Source: Thiomicrorhabdus sp. | Lineage (GTDB): Bacteria; Pseudomonadota; Gammaproteobacteria; Thiomicrospirales; Thiomicrospiraceae | Assembly: GCA_015488565.1 (NCBI GenBank) | Contig: WFNQ01000073.1 | Coordinates: forward strand, 1 to 15,673 | DNA: 15,673 nt | Direction: 5' to 3' | Shown here: positions 1 through 7,229 of the stretch, one piece after another | Layout: the number at the start of each line of letters is the position of its first letter | How positions within the stretch are numbered: position 1 is the stretch's first letter | The notes under the pieces: generated by a model | Told to the model about the DNA's origin: nothing | Seen by the model: the letters and a program-made list of their open reading frames with translations, nothing else | Database searches by the model: none | Made by a program: the position numbers and the translations under genes

Positions 1-36
1 ATGGCCACTTCGGTTAACTCAAAAAGGACAACGGTT

Positions 37-996
37 ATGCTCAACGTCGGCATCGTAATGGATCCCATCCAACATATCAAACCCCATAAAGACAGCTCAT
101 TTGCCATGTTGTTAGAGGCACAACGTCGTGGTCATACCCTGTTTTACATGCAACCCGAAGACCTCTATCTTAAAAATGGTCAACCGTTTTCGCAAGTCAG
201 TGAACTCAAGGTGTGGGACAGAGAGAAAGACGCACAATACTACGGATTTGGCGGCACACACGACATGGCGCTCAAAGAGCTGGATATTATCTTAATTCGC
301 CAAGACCCCCCATTTACCAACGACTATCTCTACAGTACCCACATGTTAGAACTCGCCGAAGCGCAAGGGGTATTAGTGGTTAACAAACCGCAAAGCCTGC
401 GCGATGCCAACGAAAAACTCTTTGCCAGTTGGTTTCCAGAATGCATTCCGCCCACACTGGTGTCTGCCAATGCGTTACAACTAAAAACCTTTATTAAAGA
501 CCACTTAGACACCATTCTAAAACCACTGGATGCCATGGGCGGTGCGTCCATTTTTAGAGTCAAACAAGACGACCCTAATATTAGCGTCATTATCGAAACC
601 ACGACCGATCATGGCAAACACCACATTATGGCGCAACGCTATTTGCCCGAAATTAAAGAGGGCGATAAACGCATCCTGCTCATCAATGGCGACCCTCTCG
701 ACTACACTCTGGCCAGAATTCCCGCCGAAGGTGAAACCCGTGGCAACATCGCCGCAGGGGGAACAGGCGTTGGTATGCCCATTACCGAAAGAGAACGCTG
801 GCTCTGCCAACAAATTGCCCCCACCCTAAAGGCCAAAGGACTGTACTTTGTTGGACTGGATGTGATTGGCGACTACATCACCGAAATCAACGTGACCAGC
901 CCCACCTGCATTCGAGAACTGGATAAACAATTTGATTTGAATATTGCTGGGTTACTCTTTGACTGTCTTGAATTTACGATTTTAAAAAGATCGTAA
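37..996 (+). CDS. gshB: Glutathione synthetase (ATP-grasp)
   Basis: Joins gamma-glutamylcysteine and glycine with ATP to make glutathione, the second step of glutathione synthesis, in the cytosol. The 319-residue product follows E. coli GshB almost end to end: the N-terminal GIVMDPI segment, DSSFAMLLEAQRRG, the NKPQSLRDANEKLF block, the ATP-grasp stretch ILKPLDAMGGASIFRV, the ETRGN..AGG glycine-rich loop, and the C-terminal metal/substrate motif EINVTSPTCIRE. I start it at the ATG at 37: AAGGA at 24-28 lies 8 bases upstream, and the product then begins MLNVGIVMDPI, matching the family N terminus (E. coli begins MIKLGIVMDPI). The in-frame ATG at position 1 would add 12 residues unlike the family. 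No clear intrinsic terminator follows. Confidence 0.97.
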   Translation: MLNVGIVMDPIQHIKPHKDSSFAMLLEAQRRGHTLFYMQPEDLYLKNGQPFSQVSELKVWDREKDAQYYGFGGTHDMALKELDIILIRQDPPFTNDYLYSTHMLELAEAQGVLVVNKPQSLRDANEKLFASWFPECIPPTLVSANALQLKTFIKDHLDTILKPLDAMGGASIFRVKQDDPNISVIIETTTDHGKHHIMAQRYLPEIKEGDKRILLINGDPLDYTLARIPAEGETRGNIAAGGTGVGMPITERERWLCQQIAPTLKAKGLYFVGLDVIGDYITEINVTSPTCIRELDKQFDLNIAGLLFDCLEFTILKRS

Positions 997-1118
997 CGAC
1001 TCAATCACTACCTGAACTGTTACTTCAAATATTGACTCCTTGCTGGATAGTGACAAAAAATCTTAAATAGAGGGCTTTGTCCGAGACCAGCTCAAAAGAA
1101 AAATAAAAAAGGGCAAAG

Positions 1119-1135
1119 CGCACCTATTTTGTGCA
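1119..1135 (+). promoter_or_regulatory. Candidate NtrC enhancer site
   Basis: CGCACCTATTTTGTGCA matches the NtrC dyad TGCACC-N5-GGTGCA at 10 of the 12 specified positions. Its centre is about 150 bp upstream of the start site predicted from the sigma-54 element at 1251-1266, within the usual range for an enhancer. Only one site is seen, whereas NtrC enhancers often come in pairs. The consensus is established knowledge; function here is inferred. Confidence 0.5.
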
Positions 1136-1250
1136 CTGTTCTATTTCATTTACCAATAGACTCTCTAAAAATAACTATAAACCCTATTTTTTATCTGTAA
1201 TCTCCTTTTATTACGCTCTTGATTATCACCTCAAAAAATAATCTTTTTTT

Positions 1251-1266
1251 TGGCTTAACATTTGCT
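1251..1266 (+). promoter_or_regulatory. Sigma-54 (RpoN) -24/-12 promoter
   Basis: TGGCTTAACATTTGCT fits the sigma-54 pattern TGGCAC-N5-TTGCW: the invariant GG (1252-1253) and GC (1264-1265) are separated by exactly 10 bases and the -12 element TTGCT is perfect; only AC to TT in the -24 box deviates. Transcription would begin near 1277, giving a leader of about 80 nt that includes the palindrome at 1294-1311. With the NtrC-like site upstream, this points to nitrogen control of the FNT gene. Confidence 0.65.
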
Positions 1267-1293
1267 AGTCATGGTTCTATAGCCCCAATAACG

Positions 1294-1311
1294 CCGCCTC
1301 CTAGGAGGCGG
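1294..1311 (+). promoter_or_regulatory. Leader hairpin, 18-bp perfect palindrome
   Basis: CCGCCTCCTAGGAGGCGG is a perfect palindrome that folds as a 7-bp GC-rich stem with a CUAG loop, followed by only three T residues. It begins about 17 nt into the predicted transcript and ends 26 nt before the real ribosome binding site. It could be a weak attenuator, a 5'-stabilising hairpin or, as DNA, an operator. I do not see the paired hexaloop structure of ANTAR (NasR/NasT) targets. Confidence 0.55.
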
Positions 1312-1355
1312 TTTGAATACTGGGAATTTAATTACACGGAGAGGAATAGAAAAAT

Positions 1356-2171
1356 ATGTCTTATTTAGAACCGTCAGAATTTGTAACCAAAATGGTGGAC
1401 GCGGGTGAATCCAAAATTTATATGTCCGCAAAAGACACCGTCATTCGAGCCTTTATGGCAGGTGCCGTGCTTGCACTGGCTGCGATGTTTGCGATTACCG
1501 TTATGGTGCAAACGGGTTCTGCTCTGCTAGGTGCGGTACTCTTTCCCGTTGGTTTTATTATGCTGTATTTAATGAAATTTGACCTACTTACCGGCGTATT
1601 TACGCTCGTTCCCTTAGCATGGCTGGATAAAAGACCTGGGGTCACCGTTAAGCAAATTTTACGCAACTGGGGCTGGGTCTTTTTAGGAAACTTAGGCGGT
1701 GCATTAACCGTTGCGTTTATTATGGCTTTTATTATGACTTACGGTTTTAACATTGATGGTGGGGCTATTGCCGATAAAGTAGCGCACATTGGAGAGTCAA
1801 GAACCGTGGGCTATCAAGAGCATGGTGCTGAAGGTTGGGCAACCATCTTTATGCGCGGTATGCTGTGTAACTGGATGGTCTCAATGGGTGTCGTTGGCGC
1901 GATGATTTCGACCTCTGCAACCGGTAAAATTATGGCCATGTGGATGCCTATCATGTTGTTCTTTTACATGGGCTTTGAGCACTCAATCGTCAACATGTTC
2001 TTGTTCCCTTTCTCTATGATTATGGGTGGCGATTTTACTGTAATGGATTACTTAATTTGGAATGAGCTTCCTACGGTACTGGGTAACTTAGTCGGCGGTT
2101 TGGTCTTTGTCGCCTTGCCGTTATATTACACCCACGTAAGAACCTGCCCTGATCGTAAAATCAGTAAATAA
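1356..2171 (+). CDS. Formate/nitrite transporter (FNT/NirC/Nar1-like) channel
   Basis: Predicted inner-membrane pentameric channel of the FNT family, passing small monovalent anions such as nitrite, formate or possibly bicarbonate. The 271-residue protein is of family length with six hydrophobic segments. Visible hallmarks are the FPVGF...LLTG stretch (64-80), NWGWVFLGNLGGA (104-116), CNWMV (171-175), and the pore histidine in GFEHSIVNMF, at residue 209 as in E. coli FocA. A lysine and an aspartate (MKFDLLTG, 73-80) sit where many FNT proteins have a neutral-Glu arrangement before the LTG turn, so the substrate is uncertain. The ATG at 1356 follows GGAGAGGA at 1338-1345. The sigma-54/NtrC-type promoter and the downstream kinase (a gene type found beside nitrate assimilation genes) favour nitrite over formate; this is inference. 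Confidence 0.92.
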   Translation: MSYLEPSEFVTKMVDAGESKIYMSAKDTVIRAFMAGAVLALAAMFAITVMVQTGSALLGAVLFPVGFIMLYLMKFDLLTGVFTLVPLAWLDKRPGVTVKQILRNWGWVFLGNLGGALTVAFIMAFIMTYGFNIDGGAIADKVAHIGESRTVGYQEHGAEGWATIFMRGMLCNWMVSMGVVGAMISTSATGKIMAMWMPIMLFFYMGFEHSIVNMFLFPFSMIMGGDFTVMDYLIWNELPTVLGNLVGGLVFVALPLYYTHVRTCPDRKISK

Positions 2172-2209
2172 TCGCTTACGAGCCTCTTGAACGAGTCCAT
2201 AAAAAATAG

Positions 2210-2241
2210 AACCTCCATTCATCACGAATAGGAGGTTTTTT
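2210..2241 (+). terminator. Intrinsic terminator between FNT gene and kinase gene
   Basis: Arms AACCTCC (2210-2216) and GGAGGTT (2231-2237) pair fully. The loop folds further through ATTC (2217-2220) with GAAT (2226-2229), leaving a one-base bulge, and the stem runs into a six-T tract (2236-2241). It ends only 16 bp before the ATG of the next gene at 2258. Read-through would therefore set kinase expression relative to the channel, unless the kinase has its own promoter, which I do not see. Confidence 0.85.
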
Positions 2242-2257
2242 ATTGCAAGGATCAAAA

Positions 2258-3991
2258 ATGGCCAATCAATTACAAGTCTCTATTGGACAAGCCTCTGATA
2301 AGGGGTGCAAAAAGATCAATCAAGACTTTCATGGTGCGTGCATCCCTAAAGAGCCCCTTCTCACCTCAAAGGGGGTCGCCATTGGCTTAGCCGATGGCAT
2401 CAGCAGCAGTGAAGTAAGCCAACATGCCAGTGAAGTGGCGGTCAAAGGTTTTTTAGACGACTACTATTGCACCTCTGAATCTTGGACGGTTAAAACCTCG
2501 GTTCAGCGTGTTCTTAAAGCGACCAACTCTTGGTTATATCTACAAACCCGCAACAGCCCTTATCGCTACTCACCCGACCGTGGCTATGTTTGCACTTTTA
2601 CCACACTGATTATTAAATCGAATACCGCCCATATTTTTCATGTGGGCGATACACGTGTTTATCGGGTATCGGGGCAAAATCTTGAAAAATTAACTGAAGA
2701 CCATCGATTGTGGGTGACCAAGGATAAAAGCTATTTAAGACGCGCTTTAGGCATGAAAGAGTGGCTAGACTTAGACTACCAATCACTGCCTTTAGATAAA
2801 GGGGATCTGTTTGTTTTAGCCACTGATGGCGTGTATGAATTTGTACAAGATAAATTTATCACCGAAACCATTCAGACTCATCACAATGATTTAGACCAAG
2901 CGGCACAACAGATTATTGAAGAAGCCCTCAAGCAAGGCAGTGATGACAATGTCAGTATTCAAATTGTTCGCATAGACCAGTTGCCTCAACAAGAGGTCGA
3001 TGAAGTCTATCAAAAACTCACCACCTTACCCTTTCCACCCGAACTGCAAGCCAGAATGGAGTTTGATGGCTTTCGAATCATTCGAGAGCTACAAAAAAGC
3101 CACCGTAGCCATATCTATTTAGCGGTAGATATTGAGAGTAACGAACAGGTGGTCATCAAAATTCCCTCGGTAGACCTTCGAGGTAATCCAGAGTACTTGG
3201 AACGGTTTTTAATGGAGGAATGGGTGGCACGTCGCATTAACAACAGTCACGTACTCAAGCCCTGCCAGCAAAATCGAAAACGAAACTTTTTATACATCGT
3301 AACCGAATACATCAAAGGAAAAACCCTTAAGCAGTGGATGATTGACCACCCCAAACCAGACCTAGAGACCGTTCGTAATATCATTGAACAGGTCGCAATA
3401 GGACTGCGTGCTTTTCATCGACAGGAGATGATTCATCAAGATTTAAGACCCGATAATATTATGATTGATGAAACCGATACCGTTAAAATCATCGATTTTG
3501 GCTCGGTGCAAGTGGCGGGTCTGTCTGAACTTGAAAGCCCCATTGAACAACAAACCGTGCTAGGTACAGCACTGTACACCGCCCCCGAATGCTTTTTAGG
3601 TGAACTCGGCTCGGCTCGATCCGATCAATTCTCTCTTGGTGTCATCTGTTATCAAATGCTCTCAGGCGAGCACCCTTATGGCACACAAATGGCCAAAGCA
3701 CATACACGAGCAGAACAAAAACGATTGCAATATCGCAGTATGCTCAATAAAGATCGAGACATCCCTGCTTGGGTGGATGAAACCATCAAAAAAGCGGTAC
3801 ACCCAGACCCCAATAAGCGATACGAAGAGATATCCGAATTGCTGTTTAATTTGCGCCAACCCAATAAGGCGTTTCTCAATAAAAGTCGCCCCCCTTTAAT
3901 GGAGCGCAATCCAGTGGTGTTTTGGCAGGGAATCTCATTGATTTTAGCGGTTATTATTGTGTTCTTACTGATAAAAATAAATCAGCCTTAA
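2258..3991 (+). CDS. Bifunctional PP2C phosphatase / Ser-Thr kinase, membrane-anchored
   Basis: A 577-residue signalling protein with two opposing activities. Residues 1-240 are a PP2C-type phosphatase with metal-binding acidic motifs: INQDF (Asp23), ADGIS (Asp46), GDTRVYR, TDGVYEF (Asp190) and GSDDNVSIQ (229-231). Residues 270-535 are a Hanks-type kinase with VIK lysine (301), HQDLRPDN (catalytic Asp395, Asn400), DFG (413-415) and APE (442-444). A hydrophobic segment (about 553-572) ends the protein as a tail anchor, so both domains face the cytosol. Two oddities: the glycine-rich ATP loop is replaced by RELQKSHRSHIYLA, and HRD reads HQD. I chose ATG 2258 (AAGGA at 2247-2251) over TTG 2243, whose only SD lies inside the terminator arm. 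As I recall, similar fusions sit beside nitrate/nitrite assimilation genes in other gammaproteobacteria, for example PA1782 of Pseudomonas aeruginosa; the substrate is unknown. Confidence 0.9.
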   Translation: MANQLQVSIGQASDKGCKKINQDFHGACIPKEPLLTSKGVAIGLADGISSSEVSQHASEVAVKGFLDDYYCTSESWTVKTSVQRVLKATNSWLYLQTRNSPYRYSPDRGYVCTFTTLIIKSNTAHIFHVGDTRVYRVSGQNLEKLTEDHRLWVTKDKSYLRRALGMKEWLDLDYQSLPLDKGDLFVLATDGVYEFVQDKFITETIQTHHNDLDQAAQQIIEEALKQGSDDNVSIQIVRIDQLPQQEVDEVYQKLTTLPFPPELQARMEFDGFRIIRELQKSHRSHIYLAVDIESNEQVVIKIPSVDLRGNPEYLERFLMEEWVARRINNSHVLKPCQQNRKRNFLYIVTEYIKGKTLKQWMIDHPKPDLETVRNIIEQVAIGLRAFHRQEMIHQDLRPDNIMIDETDTVKIIDFGSVQVAGLSELESPIEQQTVLGTALYTAPECFLGELGSARSDQFSLGVICYQMLSGEHPYGTQMAKAHTRAEQKRLQYRSMLNKDRDIPAWVDETIKKAVHPDPNKRYEEISELLFNLRQPNKAFLNKSRPPLMERNPVVFWQGISLILAVIIVFLLIKINQP

Positions 3992-4075
3992 ACCACTTTT
4001 AACGACTTAGCGCCTCTGTACTCCGTAGGAAGTGCCCTTGAGATACAATGAAAATAAGACATATTTTAACCTGTT

Positions 4076-4966
4076 TTATCCGCGCATTCTTTCGTGCAAA
4101 GGCCTCATTATACGAATTAATTCATCAATCACTTGGTGTTTAACCAGTGTTTTTCGCCACACAATTCCAATGGTTCGTTTCGGACGCGGTTCTTTAAAAG
4201 GGATATAGCAAATATCGGTGTCATGATCGGAAATGGCAATTTCAGGCATTAATGTAATTCCTGTTCCTGCCTTAATCATTTGCCGCAACGTTTCAAGCCC
4301 CGTTGCACGAAAATCAGGTTCTTCACTTGCCCCCACTAAGCTGCATACCGCTAACGCTTGCTCTCTAAAACAGTGTCCCTCTTCAAGTAACAATAAATTA
4401 ATACCAAGCAGAGAATGCTGGTCTATTTCATCCGCATTAGCCAACTCATGCCCTTCATAAACCGCAAGACAAAAATAGTCGTCAAATAAGACCTTAGTAT
4501 GAAAAGCATCACTCTGAACGGGCAGTGCTAACAATGCGGCATCAATTTTACCCGAATTAAGCTGTTCAATCAGATGATCGGTTTTATCCTCAATTAAAAT
4601 TAACTTTAAATTAGGCATACACGTTTTGATTGGTTTTACAATTTTAGGAAAAATATAGGTTGCAAGCGTCGGAAAAACACCTAATCTAAAACGGCCAGAT
4701 AAAGGATCTTTAGCCGCTTTTGCAAGATCATGAATACGATCCACCTCTTTTATGACCTTTTTCGCTGATAAAACAATCTCTTCTCCAACGGAGGTTGGTA
4801 TCACACGTTTATTTGAGCGCTCAAATAACTTGATATCCAACTCCCCCTCAAGCTTTTTAATTTGACTGCTTAATGTTGGCTGGCTCACATAACATTGCTC
4901 CGCTGCCAGCGAGAAACTACGTAGTTCTGCAACCGCAATGACATACTTTAAATCTCTAATATTCAT
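4076..4966 (-). CDS. oxyR: Hydrogen peroxide-sensing LysR-type regulator OxyR
   Basis: Cytosolic peroxide sensor and transcription activator. The 296-residue protein has the LysR winged helix-turn-helix at its N terminus (LRSFSLAAEQCYVSQPTLSS, about 15-34) and a periplasmic-binding-protein-like regulatory domain. The diagnostic redox motif EEGHCFREQALAVC places cysteines at residues 199 and 208, the same numbers as the disulfide-forming pair of E. coli OxyR, so it should be peroxide-responsive and not a generic LysR protein. It is divergent from katB, with the operator at 5002-5016 between them. The same operator overlaps a possible oxyR -10 on the minus strand (TATACA, near 4999-5004), which would allow autoregulation. 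No strong Shine-Dalgarno sequence precedes its ATG. It faces the kinase gene tail-to-tail across 84 bp without an evident terminator. Confidence 0.96.
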   Translation of the reverse strand: MNIRDLKYVIAVAELRSFSLAAEQCYVSQPTLSSQIKKLEGELDIKLFERSNKRVIPTSVGEEIVLSAKKVIKEVDRIHDLAKAAKDPLSGRFRLGVFPTLATYIFPKIVKPIKTCMPNLKLILIEDKTDHLIEQLNSGKIDAALLALPVQSDAFHTKVLFDDYFCLAVYEGHELANADEIDQHSLLGINLLLLEEGHCFREQALAVCSLVGASEEPDFRATGLETLRQMIKAGTGITLMPEIAISDHDTDICYIPFKEPRPKRTIGIVWRKTLVKHQVIDELIRIMRPLHERMRG

Positions 4967-5001
4967 CTATTTTTCTTTAAAAGGGATCTTTTCTTTTCTG
5001 T

Positions 5002-5016
5002 ATAGAAAAAACCTAT
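5002..5016. promoter_or_regulatory. OxyR operator half-site (ATAG-N7-CTAT)
   Basis: ATAGAAAAAACCTAT matches the OxyR dimer motif ATAG-N7-CTAT with perfect tetranucleotides at both ends. OxyR tetramers contact a second dyad 7 bp away; the equivalent stretch at 5024-5038 is poor (AGTG...CAAA), so only one strong dyad is visible. It sits between oxyR and katB, about 65 bp upstream of the predicted katB start site. Confidence 0.7.
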
Positions 5017-5038
5017 CCATACCAGTGAAAAAATCAAA

Positions 5039-5067
5039 TTGCTATTACTCTTGTCTATTAATAAGAT
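5039..5067 (+). promoter_or_regulatory. Candidate katB promoter (sigma-70)
   Basis: TTGCTA (5039-5044, four of six consensus bases) and TAAGAT (5062-5067, four of six) are 17 bp apart. The -35 box starts just downstream of the OxyR-binding region, the arrangement expected for an OxyR-activated promoter with a weak core. The start site would be near 5074. Confidence 0.45.
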
Positions 5068-5130
5068 GATAAACGATACATAAAAACAATACAAACTGGT
5101 TAATTTATTTTTACATCCATAAGGAATAAT

Positions 5131-6699
5131 ATGATGAATACCACTATGAAAAAACTAAGTTTAGCAATCTCTACGGTTATTTTAATGGGCACTGCACATG
5201 CTGAAGCACCACAATTAACTCGAGATAATGGCGCCACGGTAGGCGACAATCAAAACTCTTACACCGCTGGTGAACACGGCGGGGTCTTATTACAAGATGT
5301 ACAACTGATTCAAAAACTACAACGCTTTGCCCGAGAGCGCATTCCTGAAAGAGTTGTTCATGCACGAGGAACAGGCGCACATGGCGAGTTTGTTGCCACA
5401 AAAGACATTAGCGACTTAACCAAAGCATCTGTCTTTGACAAAAATCAGGTTACACCGGTTTTTGTCAGGTTCTCAACGGTTGTGCACTCAAAAGGCTCTC
5501 CTGAAACACTACGTGATCCTCGTGGTTTTGCAACCAAGTTTTATACTGAGGAAGGCAACTGGGATTTAGTCGGTAATAACCTACCAGTATTCTTTATTCG
5601 TGATGCCATTAAGTTTCCTGACATGGTGCACTCCCTTAAACCGTCTCCGGTTACCAACAAACAAGACCCGAATCGATATTTTGATTTTTTCAGCCATGTA
5701 CCAGAATCCACACACATGTTAACGTGGCTATATTCTGATTTTGGAACACCTGCTAACCTACGTCAAACAGATGGTTGGGGCGTACATGCCTATAAAATGA
5801 TTGATGCGCAAGGCGATGTAACCTATGTTAAATTTAACTGGAAAACACAACAGGGAATTAAAAACCTGACGACTCAAGAGGCGGCCAAAATACAAGCAAA
5901 AGACTTTAGTCATGCCACAAATGATCTGTATGAAAACATTACGGCTGGAAATTACCCTAAATGGGATTTGTATATTAAAACGTTAAAACCCTCCGAGTTT
6001 AGCAAACTTGATTACAATCCATTAGATGCCACTAAAATGTGGTTAGATATTCCTGATATGAAGGTTGGAACAATGACTCTTAATCGCATTCCAGGCAACT
6101 TTTTTCAAGCCACAGAACAGTCAGCATTTTCTCCTGCAAACATCGTATCGGGCATAGAGCCATCAGAAGATCGTTTACTGCAAGGTCGTGTATTTTCTTA
6201 TGCCGATACCCAAATGTATCGCTTAGGCGCAAACCATCAACAACTGCCCATTAACCGTGCAAAAGTAGCTATCAATAACTGGAATCAAGATGGAATGGGC
6301 AACCAGGGTCAACAAACCTCAGATGTAAACTATCAACCCAGCCGAATCGCAAACCTTGTTGAAGATGATACCGCTCGTTATGAGGTTAAATCCGTTTCAG
6401 GCATGGCACAACAGAAAAAAATCAGCAAAGAAAATAACTTTAGCCAAGCTGGAAAACTATATCGCAGCTTCAGCCATCAAGAAAAAGAAAACCTAATTAA
6501 TAACCTTGCTGGAGACTTAGGCCAAGTAAAAGACAATAAAACCAAGCACGTTATGCTGAGTTTTTTCTACCAAGCGGATATCGATTTTGGAACGAAAATC
6601 ACCAAAGCCGTCAATGGTAATCTAGATCAAGTAAAACAACTATCAGGTCAGTCCCGTCAGAAATCAGTTAGCCCCTCTTCTGTACTAAATGACTATTAA
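5131..6699 (+). CDS. katB: Exported monofunctional haem catalase (KatB type)
   Basis: Breaks hydrogen peroxide down to water and oxygen. The 522-residue protein has a signal peptide (basic MKK, hydrophobic LAISTVILMG, probable cleavage after TAHA at residue 24), so it should act in the periplasm. Active-site residues are in place: distal His77 in RVVHARGTGAHG, Asn150 in GNNLPVFFIRD, and the proximal haem ligand Tyr357 in RVFSYADTQMYRLG, with its helper Arg353. AAGGA at 5121-5125 lies 5 bases before ATG 5131 and 8 before ATG 5134, so either may be used; ATG 5146 would still leave a signal peptide. It is divergent from oxyR and followed by an ankyrin gene, as in the OxyR-controlled katB-ankB unit of Pseudomonas aeruginosa. 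Confidence 0.96.
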   Translation: MMNTTMKKLSLAISTVILMGTAHAEAPQLTRDNGATVGDNQNSYTAGEHGGVLLQDVQLIQKLQRFARERIPERVVHARGTGAHGEFVATKDISDLTKASVFDKNQVTPVFVRFSTVVHSKGSPETLRDPRGFATKFYTEEGNWDLVGNNLPVFFIRDAIKFPDMVHSLKPSPVTNKQDPNRYFDFFSHVPESTHMLTWLYSDFGTPANLRQTDGWGVHAYKMIDAQGDVTYVKFNWKTQQGIKNLTTQEAAKIQAKDFSHATNDLYENITAGNYPKWDLYIKTLKPSEFSKLDYNPLDATKMWLDIPDMKVGTMTLNRIPGNFFQATEQSAFSPANIVSGIEPSEDRLLQGRVFSYADTQMYRLGANHQQLPINRAKVAINNWNQDGMGNQGQQTSDVNYQPSRIANLVEDDTARYEVKSVSGMAQQKKISKENNFSQAGKLYRSFSHQEKENLINNLAGDLGQVKDNKTKHVMLSFFYQADIDFGTKITKAVNGNLDQVKQLSGQSRQKSVSPSSVLNDY

Positions 6700-6720
6700 A
6701 ATACCCTAAAAAAGTAATCC

Positions 6721-6748
6721 TGAAGCCTCTAAATAAAAGGAGGCTTCA
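6721..6748 (+). terminator. katB-ankB intercistronic hairpin (no U-tract)
   Basis: TGAAGCCTC (6721-6729) and GAGGCTTCA (6740-6748) form a perfect 9-bp stem with a 10-nt AT-rich loop. No T-run follows, so it is unlikely to be an efficient intrinsic terminator. It lies between katB and ankB and more likely protects the katB message or reduces ankB output by partial attenuation. Confidence 0.6.
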
Positions 6749-6782
6749 AATACACATTCAAAAAACACAGAGGGATCATCGT

Positions 6783-7229
6783 ATGAAATCACTTTATCTC
6801 ATCCTAGCACTATTCATCGTGCCATTTTCGGCCTCTGCCAATCAACAACTAACCGACTATTTTTTTGCCGCTGCCAAAATGGGAGAAACAGCGACGCTTA
6901 CCGAATTTTTAAACCATGGATTTCCAGTCGATTTGCGTAACCATCAAAGCTATACCGCTTTAATGATGGCAACCTATCACGGCCAGAAAAAGGCGGTTGA
7001 AATTTTACTTCAATACGGAGCCAATGCATGCTTAAAAGATAAACGCGGTCACACGTCCATGATGGGCGCCATGGTAAAAGCAGAGTGGAGCATTGCTAAA
7101 CGCTTATACCAAGTGGACTGTAAACAAGCACATTCCACGGGAAAAACACTGAAGGAATTTGCTGAAGTCTTTGGCCAAACAGAAAAACTGAACGCCCTCA
7201 ATTTATCCCCCCGCTCTATCAATGAATAA
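6783..7229 (+). CDS. ankB: Exported ankyrin-repeat protein (AnkB-like)
   Basis: A 148-residue protein with a cleavable signal peptide (MKSLYLILALFIVPFSASA, cut about residue 19) followed by roughly three ankyrin repeats: AAAKMGETATLTEFLNHGFP (about 30-49), YTALMMATYHGQKKAVEILL (59-78) with GAN, and HTSMMGAMVKAEWSIAKRL (about 90-108). AGAGGGA at 6769-6775 precedes the ATG by 7 bases. It follows katB by 83 bp. In P. aeruginosa, periplasmic AnkB supports full KatB activity and is co-transcribed with katB; the same partnership is inferred here from order, export signal and repeat type. No catalytic motif is present or expected. Confidence 0.9.
   Translation: MKSLYLILALFIVPFSASANQQLTDYFFAAAKMGETATLTEFLNHGFPVDLRNHQSYTALMMATYHGQKKAVEILLQYGANACLKDKRGHTSMMGAMVKAEWSIAKRLYQVDCKQAHSTGKTLKEFAEVFGQTEKLNALNLSPRSINE

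Larger units (their letters stand above)
997..1355. other. 359-bp gene-free regulatory spacer upstream of the FNT channel
   Basis: No plausible coding region is visible on either strand. The stretch is AT-rich and holds, in order, a long-range inverted pair GCTTTG (1074-1079) / CAAAGC (1114-1119), an NtrC-like palindrome (1119-1135), a sigma-54-type promoter (1251-1266), an 18-bp palindrome (1294-1311) and the ribosome binding site GGAGAGGA (1338-1345). The size and content suit an enhancer-dependent promoter region for the downstream channel gene. Confidence 0.7.

Noticed and set aside
1..17. A possible tail of an upstream gene ending TAA at 15-17 in frame 3 (reading ...GHFG stop).
   Set aside because: Only four complete codons are available; it could be an upstream gene end, but nothing in the window can establish it.
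1..36. Twelve-residue N-terminal extension of GshB from the ATG at position 1.
   Set aside because: It has no counterpart in the family, no visible upstream signal because the window begins there, and a good SD precedes the ATG at 37.
1074..1119. GCTTTG/CAAAGC inverted pair as a gshB terminator.
   Set aside because: Six-bp stem with a 34-nt loop and no T-run on the plus strand; too weak to call.
1303..1408. Short leader ORF from TTG 1313 behind AGGAGG at 1303-1308, overlapping the FNT start in another frame.
   Set aside because: The SD is buried in the palindrome, the spacing of 4 nt is too short, the start codon is TTG, and the product shows no recognisable pattern.
1294..6748. Idea that the three hairpins at 1294, 2210 and 6721 are one dispersed repeat family because all contain CCTC/GAGG arms.
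   Set aside because: Shared identity is only four to five bases per arm, and loops and flanks are unrelated; this is ordinary for GC-rich stems.
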